In this document: piece by piece, positions 8,770 to 13,773 of the stretch
How positions within the stretch are numbered: position 1 is the stretch's first letter
Layout: each line of letters starts with the position of its first letter
Origin: Suttonella ornithocola
GTDB taxonomy: Bacteria; Pseudomonadota; Gammaproteobacteria; Cardiobacteriales; Cardiobacteriaceae
Direction of reading: 5' to 3'
Length of the DNA: 23,902 nucleotides
Assembly: GCF_001889065.1 (NCBI RefSeq)
Contig: NZ_LWHB01000050.1
Coordinates: 1 to 23,902 of the forward strand
Program-made: the position numbers and the translations under genes
The notes under the pieces: model-generated
Told to the model about the DNA's origin: nothing
The model's database searches: none
What the model saw: the letters and a program-made list of their open reading frames with translations, nothing else

Positions 8770-8876
8770 TATAGCAGGGTTCTCAAAAAAATGCATACCG
8801 TATTTTGAGATAGGATGCTATTTTCAATGTGCATATTGAGTTAACGTTGTATGCATTTTTTGAGAAGTTGGCTATA
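8770..8876. repeat. MITE-like inverted-repeat element, copy A
   Basis: A 107-base element bounded by imperfect terminal inverted repeats of about 28 bases. The left end TATAGCAGGGTTCTCAAAA and the reverse complement of the right end TATAGCCAACTTCTCAAAA both continue to ATGCATAC. It has no coding capacity. A second, diverged copy lies at 13208-13312 in the same orientation. TA-rich ends suggest a Tc1/IS630-like TA target, but that is inference. It sits in the 303-base gap between the A2M promoter region and the GST terminator. Confidence 0.75.
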
Positions 8877-8894
8877 TATTGAGAGTTTATCTAT

Positions 8895-8922
8895 AAAAAA
8901 GCCACCTTTCGGTGGTTTTTTT
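8895..8922 (-). terminator. Rho-independent terminator of the GST gene
   Basis: On the minus strand an ACCACC-GAAA-GGTGGC stem-loop is flanked by A and T runs and followed by CTTTTTTATAG, about 25 bases past the GST stop. The run of A on the other side would let it work in both directions. Confidence 0.85.
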
Positions 8923-8944
8923 ATTTTTGTGAAAAGGAATAAAT

Positions 8945-9556
8945 TTATTGAAGTCCTTGCATTTTAAGAACGCTTTGCACATGCGGATTAGCTTCTATGC
9001 GTTGGTAGAAAGCTGGAAGGTTGGATAGATGGCTGTAATCTAGTGATAGTCCATTGCACCAACGCAAGATAACGTAGAGGTAGATATCTGCAACGGAGAG
9101 TTCATCGCCTAAGGTTTGATGTTGAGCAAGGTGATTATTTGCTTGTGCTAATAGGTTTAGGATACGTTCGCGGGCATTTTGTTGTAGTAGGGATTTTGTT
9201 GGTTCATCTAGGTTATTTGCAGGATGAAAGAGAACGCCGAAGGTGGGATGGAGGTCGCTATTGGCATACGTTAACCAACGCATTCCGCGTGCTTTGCCTT
9301 CGATGGTATCCGCCCCAAAAAGCTTGGCTTCGGGATGACAAGCATCAAGGTAGAACAGTATGGCGACATTTTGGCTAAGGATGAAATCGCCATCAATTAG
9401 TAGAGGAACAGAGCCTTGTGGGTTGAGTTTTAGATATTCAGGGCTTTTGATGTATTTACGATTGACTTCTTCTGCTTGATAGCCCGCACCAATCCATTCT
9501 AAAGCGATATGAGGAACAAGTGAACAAGCACCTTTGAGGTAGTATAGTTTCATCAT
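8945..9556 (-). CDS. Glutathione S-transferase, beta-class-like
   Basis: Cytoplasmic enzyme that conjugates or transfers glutathione in detoxification and oxidative stress. Its 203 residues begin MMKLYYLKGACSLVPHIAL, closely matching the bacterial beta-class GstA N-terminus with its active-site Cys (residue 11, or 10 if the second Met is used). The thioredoxin-fold end shows LNPQGSVPLL (the cis-Pro glutathione site) and LSQNVAILFYL. The helical C-terminal domain includes the conserved LSVADIYLYV, the N-capping motif of the family. Two adjacent ATGs both follow AAAGGAG, so either start is possible. It is monocistronic, with its own terminator downstream. Confidence 0.9.
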   Translation of the reverse strand: MMKLYYLKGACSLVPHIALEWIGAGYQAEEVNRKYIKSPEYLKLNPQGSVPLLIDGDFILSQNVAILFYLDACHPEAKLFGADTIEGKARGMRWLTYANSDLHPTFGVLFHPANNLDEPTKSLLQQNARERILNLLAQANNHLAQHQTLGDELSVADIYLYVILRWCNGLSLDYSHLSNLPAFYQRIEANPHVQSVLKMQGLQ

Positions 9557-9853
9557 AGTTGACTCCTTTCTGGGTTAAGACTTTTTGCAATGATACGCCT
9601 GAATAGGTGATATGGAGATTAAAGTTGATTTAATAGTGTCATTAAATTTGGTTATGTTTTATCAATGGATTTTTTGATGGAATGCTAAAGTGATTATGGA
9701 GATAGATGTTTGGGAATTTAATGGTAATACGGTTGTGATGGCATTTTTAAAGGCTTCGGTAATGTTATCAATCGTTTTATCAGTATATGAAGTTTTATTG
9801 TTTTTGGTGAAGTAATGAGAGCTTTGTTATTGATTGGCATATTATAAAAAATC
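9557..9853. other. Intergenic region between the GST gene and the SOD terminator
   Basis: Nearly 300 bases without a recognisable gene. The first part must hold the GST promoter, but I see only weak hexamers. On the plus strand a 39-codon open frame (9696-9815) would encode a hydrophobic peptide (MEIDVWEFNGNTVVMAFLKA...), without a clear ribosome site. It is treated as a candidate only. Confidence 0.5.
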
Positions 9854-9882
9854 CCCTAAGTATCATAGGTTAATACTTAGGG
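9854..9882 (-). terminator. Rho-independent terminator of the SOD gene
   Basis: Perfect 10-base arms CCCTAAGTAT (9854-9863) and ATACTTAGGG (9873-9882) with a 9-base loop. On the minus strand they are followed by GGATTTTTTATAAT, 47 bases past the SOD stop. Confidence 0.85.
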
Positions 9883-9928
9883 AGTTGGTATGTAAAGAAC
9901 GCTATTTTATTTACACATAATGCCGTGG

Positions 9929-10537
9929 TTATTTAGCATTTGCGTATTGTTCTGCAACGTAGTCCCAGTTAACAACTTTCCACCAATTAGCGATGTAGTC
10001 TGGACGTTTGTTTTGGTAGTTAAGGTAGTAAGCGTGTTCCCAAACGTCGCAGCCAAGGATTGGCGTGCCTTGTTCTTCGGCAACATCCATGAGTGGGTTA
10101 TCTTGGTTTGGTGTGTGAGTCACTACCAGTTTGCCATTTTTAACGATTAACCAACCCCAGCCTGAACCAAACTGGTTTGCAGCAGCATCAGCAAAGGTTT
10201 TTTGGAAGTCTTCAAAGCTACCAAAGGCTTCTTTAATGGCGTCTAGTAGTTCGCCTGTAGGGGCATTGTTTTCTTGTGGCGCGCGCATACCGTTAAAGTA
10301 TAGGTCATGGTTGTAGTAACCACCGCCATTGTTACGAATACCTGCACCAAGTTTTGAGATGTTTTTAAAGATTTCTGCTAAGGGTTTGCCATCGTAGTCG
10401 GTTTCTTTGATAGCAGCAGTGAATTTATCGAAGTAGCCTTTATGATGCTTGTCTTTATGCAAGTGCATGGTTGCTTCGTCAATCACTGGCTCAAGCGCAT
10501 TGTAAGCGTATGGAAGTTCTTGGAATGTGTAACTCAT
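9929..10537 (-). CDS. sodA: Superoxide dismutase, Mn/Fe family
   Basis: Converts superoxide to hydrogen peroxide and oxygen. The 202-residue protein has the four metal ligands of the Mn/Fe family: His27 (in TMHLHKDKHHKGY), His77 (GGGYYNHDLYF), Asp164 and His168 (GCDVWEHAYY). GGG before the second His and Gln145 in TPNQDNPLM resemble Mn-type or cambialistic enzymes, so I favour sodA, but metal use cannot be fixed from sequence. No signal peptide is seen, so it is cytoplasmic. The start ATG follows AAAAGGAGC. It has its own promoter and terminator and lies downstream of hslU on the same strand. Confidence 0.95.
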   Translation of the reverse strand: MSYTFQELPYAYNALEPVIDEATMHLHKDKHHKGYFDKFTAAIKETDYDGKPLAEIFKNISKLGAGIRNNGGGYYNHDLYFNGMRAPQENNAPTGELLDAIKEAFGSFEDFQKTFADAAANQFGSGWGWLIVKNGKLVVTHTPNQDNPLMDVAEEQGTPILGCDVWEHAYYLNYQNKRPDYIANWWKVVNWDYVAEQYANAK

Positions 10538-10565
10538 GTTAGCTCCTTTTGGTTAATGAGTTTCT

Positions 10566-10594
10566 ACAATAAGATTTTTTAGATGAAAAATCAA
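10566..10594 (-). promoter_or_regulatory. Probable sigma-70 promoter of the SOD gene
   Basis: In the 64-base gap after hslU, TTGATT (10594-10589) and TATTGT (10571-10566) are spaced by 17 bases on the minus strand, about 30 bases before the SOD start. No clear Fur or SoxR site was recognised. Confidence 0.5.
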
Positions 10595-10601
10595 ATTAAG
10601 T

Positions 10602-11966
10602 TTATAAAATAAAACGGCTGAGGTCTTCGTTTTCTGAGATATCGCCTAGGGCTTTTTGCACGTATTCGGCATTGATTTCGACGGTATCTCCATCTGTGCG
10701 GTCAGCCGCTTCAAAGGACAGTTCGTTGGTAAGGCGTTCCATTAGGGTATGTAAACGACGAGCGCCGATGTTTTCGGTGGTTTTGTTAACGTGGTAAGCG
10801 ATTTCTGCTAATTTTGAAATGCCGTCGTCGGTAAAGTGTAGATGCAAGTTCTCAGTTTCAAATAGGGCAGTGTATTGTTTGATGAGACTAGCATCTGGTT
10901 CGGTAAGAATACGTTTAAATTCTTCAACACCTAAGGGTTTAAGCTCAACGCGTACAGGTAAGCGTCCTTGTAATTCAGGAACGAGATCTGAAGGTTTTGC
11001 AAGGTGAAATGCACCACTGGCGATGAAGAGAATATGGTCGGTTTTAATCATTCCATATTTGGTAGAGATGGTTGAACCTTCTACAAGTGGAAGTAGGTCA
11101 CGTTGGACACCTTCTCGGGAAACGTCTGCCCCACCAACGTCGCTACGTTTGGCAACTTTATCAATTTCATCGATAAAGACGATACCGTTTTGCTCGGCGT
11201 TTGCAATGGCTTGTGCTTTGATATCTTCTTCAGAGATAAGATTGTCGGCTTCTTCTTCTGCGAGTTGAATAAGGGCATCGGCAATGGTCATTTTCTGTTT
11301 GGTTTTCTTTTGTTTGCCAATGTTTTTGAACATTTCGCTGAGCTGATTGCTCATTTCTTCCATGCCGGGCGGTGCCATGACTTCAAAGCTAGCGCTAGGA
11401 TGTTGGCTGATTTCGATTTCAATGATTTTGTCATTGAGTTCTTCGCGAAGAATGCGTTCACGGTAGGTTTTTCGTGCTGGGTTTTCTTCGGTTTTGCTGT
11501 TATCGTTTTCAAACCAAGCGTTGTTTTTAGAGTTTGGAACCAATACGTCTAAGACGCGTTCTAAAGCAGCTTCTCTGGCTTTGGTTTTGACTTGTTTACG
11601 CGCACGCTCACGCTCGAGTTTGATTGAGGTTTCTGCAAGATCACGAATGATGGAATCAACATCGCGTCCAACATAGCCTACTTCGGTAAATTTGGTTGCT
11701 TCTACTTTTACAAAGGGCGCTTCGGCTAGCTTGGCTAATCGACGAGCAATTTCTGTTTTCCCTGAGCCAGTTGGTCCAATCATTAGAATGTTTTTGGGTG
11801 TGATTTCGCTTCTAAGCGGTTCATCGATTTGACGACGACGCCAACGGCTGCGTAAGGCGTTGGCAACGGCACGTTTAGCTTCTTTTTGTCCAACGATGTG
11901 GCGATCAAGTTCTTCGACGATTTCTCGCGGAGTCATGTTTAGGTCACGATAGTCTTCTGTATTCAT
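10602..11966 (-). CDS. hslU: ATP-dependent protease ATPase subunit HslU
   Basis: AAA+ unfoldase of the HslUV (ClpYQ) protease, which unfolds substrates and threads them into the HslV peptidase. Its 454 residues show TPREIVEELDRHIVGQ at the N-terminus, Walker A GPTGSGKT at 64-71, the pore loop GYVG at 97-100, a variable intermediate domain (about 110-245), Walker B GIVFIDEIDK at 261-270, sensor and arginine regions (GRLPVRVEL, GARRLHT), and the conserved C-terminal tail DLSRFIL that docks into HslV. It starts 82 bases after hslV and shares its heat-shock promoter by position. Confidence 0.97.
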   Translation of the reverse strand: MNTEDYRDLNMTPREIVEELDRHIVGQKEAKRAVANALRSRWRRRQIDEPLRSEITPKNILMIGPTGSGKTEIARRLAKLAEAPFVKVEATKFTEVGYVGRDVDSIIRDLAETSIKLERERARKQVKTKAREAALERVLDVLVPNSKNNAWFENDNSKTEENPARKTYRERILREELNDKIIEIEISQHPSASFEVMAPPGMEEMSNQLSEMFKNIGKQKKTKQKMTIADALIQLAEEEADNLISEEDIKAQAIANAEQNGIVFIDEIDKVAKRSDVGGADVSREGVQRDLLPLVEGSTISTKYGMIKTDHILFIASGAFHLAKPSDLVPELQGRLPVRVELKPLGVEEFKRILTEPDASLIKQYTALFETENLHLHFTDDGISKLAEIAYHVNKTTENIGARRLHTLMERLTNELSFEAADRTDGDTVEINAEYVQKALGDISENEDLSRFIL

Positions 11967-12048
11967 AGTATTCTCAAATAGAAATGGTTAACCGTCATTT
12001 ACAGTAGGTTTAATTGGGTCAATTTTGCTTCAAATTGGAAGATGGGTT

Positions 12049-12600
12049 TTATTCGTCTGCCTCATCTTTGAGTTCGTCTGTGATGATGTTATGGTTGGTA
12101 TAAACACAGATGTCTGCTGCGATGTTGAGGCTTTTTTGCGCGATTTCTGGTGCGCTGAGTTCGGTGTTATGAAAGAGGGCGCGAGCAGCAGATAAGGCAT
12201 ACATTCCACCAGAACCGATGGCAGCAATGTCATCTTCGGTTTCAACAACATCACCGTTTCCCGATAAGATTAGGGTATGGTCGCGGTCGGCGACGATTAG
12301 CATGGCTTCTAATCGACGTAAGGCGCGGTCAGTTCGCCATTCTTTTGCCATTTCAACGGCTGCTCGCAGAAGTTGTCCGTCTTGTGCTTCTAGTTTGGCT
12401 TCAAAGAGTTCAAATAGGGTAAAGGCATCAGCAGTTGCACCAGCAAAGCCTGCCAGTACTCTTCCTTTGTAGAGGCGGCGGATTTTTCTGGCATTGCCTT
12501 TCATGATGGTTTGTCCGAGTGAAACTTGTCCGTCTCCAGCAATTGCCACATGTCTTCCGCGTCGTACGGAAAGAATGGTTGTCGAGTGGGCATCAAACAT
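12049..12600 (-). CDS. hslV: ATP-dependent protease peptidase subunit HslV
   Basis: Proteasome-like N-terminal-threonine peptidase that forms the double hexameric core of HslUV. It has 183 residues. The catalytic TTILSVRRG begins at Thr7, so six residues (MFDAHS) must be removed to expose the nucleophile. In E. coli only the Met precedes it. No in-frame start lies next to Thr7. Other conserved parts are AGDGQVSLGQT, MKGNARKIRRL (catalytic Lys), AGFAGATADAFTLFE and AIGSGGMYALSAARAL. It is the first gene of hslVU behind a sigma-32-type promoter. Confidence 0.97.
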   Translation of the reverse strand: MFDAHSTTILSVRRGRHVAIAGDGQVSLGQTIMKGNARKIRRLYKGRVLAGFAGATADAFTLFELFEAKLEAQDGQLLRAAVEMAKEWRTDRALRRLEAMLIVADRDHTLILSGNGDVVETEDDIAAIGSGGMYALSAARALFHNTELSAPEIAQKSLNIAADICVYTNHNIITDELKDEADE

Positions 12601-12638
12601 GTTTTGTCCTTATCAATAATTTTAGAAACTGTTTTTGA

Positions 12639-12666
12639 AAGTGGGGTTGCTTGTTTGGTTTTCAAG
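12639..12666 (-). promoter_or_regulatory. Sigma-32 heat-shock promoter of hslVU
   Basis: On the minus strand CTTGAAA (12666-12660), a 13-base spacer and CCCCACTT (12646-12639) match the E. coli RpoH consensus (CTTGAAA, 11-16 bases, CCCCATNT) very closely. The element lies 39-66 bases before the hslV start. hslVU is a classical RpoH-controlled operon. Confidence 0.85.
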
Positions 12667-12705
12667 TAGAAATGGTTGTAAAAATCAGTGATTATGATTT
12701 TTTTA

Positions 12706-12721
12706 ACACAATATGTTGTGT
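12706..12721 (+). promoter_or_regulatory. NrdR box 1
   Basis: ACACAATATGTTGTGT matches the published NrdR consensus acaCwAtATaTwGtgt at 15 of 16 positions. It overlaps the predicted -35 of the nrdG promoter. NrdR is the ATP/dATP-sensing repressor of ribonucleotide reductase genes. Confidence 0.85.
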
Positions 12722-12744
12722 TTTATGTTTTATAAAAATACTAT
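12716..12744 (+). promoter_or_regulatory. Promoter of nrdG buried in the NrdR boxes
   Basis: TTGTGT (12716-12721) and TACTAT (12739-12744) are spaced by 17 bases. The -35 lies in NrdR box 1 and the -10 in box 2, the expected geometry for repression by NrdR covering the promoter. Confidence 0.6.
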
Positions 12745-12753
12745 ATGTAGTGT
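12738..12753 (+). promoter_or_regulatory. NrdR box 2
   Basis: ATACTATATGTAGTGT matches the NrdR consensus at 14 of 16 positions. It lies 32 bases downstream of box 1, start to start, close to the three-helical-turn spacing typical of paired NrdR sites. Confidence 0.85.
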
Positions 12754-12769
12754 TTTGGGAGGGTGTTCG

Positions 12770-13111
12770 ATGGATATTCTTTATGCTGCGGAGGAGAGGG
12801 TTGTTTGGCAAGAGGTGCCAGATGAGGTGTCTTTAGCGTTTTTAATTAGTGGTTGTCCATTGAAATGTCGAGGCTGTCACAGTGCTTATGCGCGTTGCCC
12901 ATTTATTGGGCAGCCATTAACGCAAGATTATTTGGAAAAACGGTTGTTGGATTATCAAGGTTTGTTGTCTTGTGTATTGTTTTTAGGCGGAGAATGGCAG
13001 TTGACGGCGTTATTAGCTTGTTTGATGTTGGTGCGTTCGCATGGATTAAAGACTTGTTTATACACTGGTTTAGACGATATTGATGCCCGTTTAATGGCAC
13101 AATTAACGTGA
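12770..13111 (+). pseudogene. nrdG: Anaerobic ribonucleotide reductase activating protein, truncated at the 3' end
   Basis: Radical-SAM activase that installs the glycyl radical on class III ribonucleotide reductase NrdD. The ATG at 12770 follows GGGAGGGTGTTCG. The 113-residue product has the CxxxCxxC iron-sulfur/SAM motif CPLKCRGC at Cys29, Cys33 and Cys36, then FLGGEW at about 71-76 (the radical-SAM GGE region) and LKTCLYTGLDDID. The family normally continues for several tens of residues (LKTGR...LGG...PTTNQRF region). Here the frame ends LMAQLT at a TGA whose last two bases are the first two bases of the inverted-repeat element at 13110. The truncated product is unlikely to work. Paired NrdR boxes precede it and a decayed nrdD tail lies beyond the elements. 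Confidence 0.85.
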
Positions 13112-13192
13112 GACCTTTGCAAAATTCCGTTTCACACGAATTTTTCTACTAATAGCAAGAATTAGTATAAAACGGAATTTCGCAAAGGTCTC
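13110..13192. repeat. MITE-like element with IS5-family (IS1106-like) ends, truncating nrdG
   Basis: An 83-base sequence with near-perfect 23-base terminal inverted repeats. It begins GAGACCTTTGCAAAATTCC and ends with the complement of GAGACCTTTGCGAAATTCC (22 of 23 match). These ends resemble those of IS5-family elements such as Neisseria IS1106. The 37-base interior is non-coding. No target duplication is evident at its borders, which suits a later deletion or recombination. Confidence 0.85.
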
Positions 13193-13207
13193 AGATTGAT
13201 TGTGCTA

Positions 13208-13312
13208 TATAGCAGGATTCCCAAAAAATGCATACCGAATTTGGAGATAAGGTTATGTTTTTGAGTGAATATTGAGTTAATATTGTATGCTTTTTTTGGG
13301 AAGTTGGCTATT
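13208..13312. repeat. MITE-like inverted-repeat element, copy B
   Basis: A diverged copy of the element at 8770-8876. It starts TATAGCAGGATTCCCAAAA, continues ATGCATACCGAATTTGGAGA, and ends with the complementary GTATGC...GGGAAGTTGGCTAT arm. Both the ends and the interior (AATATTGAGTTAATATTGTATG against CATATTGAGTTAACGTTG) align with copy A. It lies only 15 bases from the IS5-type element, so the two form a tandem nest. Confidence 0.75.
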
Positions 13313-13320
13313 ATAGCTAA

Positions 13321-13545
13321 ATGGGTTTAGCTTGCATGCAAACTGACGAATTACAGACAGCTAATTTCAGTACGGCAAAATGAGCTAATGCTGTATGTGA
13401 GTTAAAGACATTTAGCTATACTCGCATTATTGGTTATTTAAAGCGTATTACAGCGTTTAGTCAGGGGCGGAAGGCAGAGCATGCAAGGCGTTATTACACT
13501 CCTAAGAGAAAGGTTGTTAGCAAATGCCAATCAGAGCATTGTTAG
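13321..13545 (+). pseudogene. nrdD: Decayed C-terminal remnant of anaerobic ribonucleotide reductase NrdD
   Basis: The frame 13384-13545 encodes TFSYTRIIGYLKRITAFS then QGRKAEHARRYYTPK. It lines up with the NrdD C-terminal signature R-V-x-G-Y-x-x-P-V-x-x-W-N-x-G-K-x-x-E-x-x-x-R. The same frame is broken by TGA at 13381, where a zinc-ligand Cys would be plausible, and upstream by TAA at 13318. Recognisable material therefore covers only 13321-13545. The catalytic body is missing. Same strand and position after nrdG and the NrdR boxes support an ancestral nrdG-nrdD operon that lost its middle. Identification is by eye from a short stretch. Confidence 0.6.
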
Positions 13546-13566
13546 CGTGTTTTTCTGATTTGCTCT

Positions 13567-13773
13567 TTAGTCGGATGATTTTTGTTTTACGGCTTTTTCG
13601 GCGGCAGCTTGTGCAAAGCGTGCGCGTTCTTCTTCTGTATCATCTAAAAGCGGCATCATTGCTGGTGAGGTCATGTCATCAAATTGCCGATTTTTGATTG
13701 CCCAACGAAAAGCAAAGACGGCAATCACTATCATGATTAAGGATAACGGGATAAGTAAAAAAAGAATTTTCAT
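13567..13773 (-). CDS. ccoS: cbb3 oxidase maturation protein CcoS
   Basis: A small single-span membrane protein (68 residues) required for assembly of active cbb3 oxidase. It has one N-terminal transmembrane helix (about residues 3-25), then the family motif RWAIKNRQFDDMTSPAMMPL. The tail is acidic and charged. Its start overlaps the ccoI stop by four bases (ATGA), which implies translational coupling. It is the last gene of ccoGHIS. Confidence 0.93.
   Translation of the reverse strand: MKILFLLIPLSLIMIVIAVFAFRWAIKNRQFDDMTSPAMMPLLDDTEEERARFAQAAAEKAVKQKSSD

Noticed and set aside
8770..8876. CRISPR-like repeat pair with 13208-13312
   Set aside because: The copies are single, over 4 kb apart, and have terminal inverted repeats; there are no spacers, so they are mobile-element relics.
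11103..11552. 149-codon plus-strand frame inside hslU
   Set aside because: It is antisense to the well-conserved hslU and has low-complexity Phe-rich content typical of a shadow frame.
12713..12769. Upstream start extending the nrdG frame (MLCFMFYKNTICSVLGG)
   Set aside because: It would overlap both the NrdR box region and the promoter, while ATG 12770 has a strong GGGAGG site and gives the family-like start.
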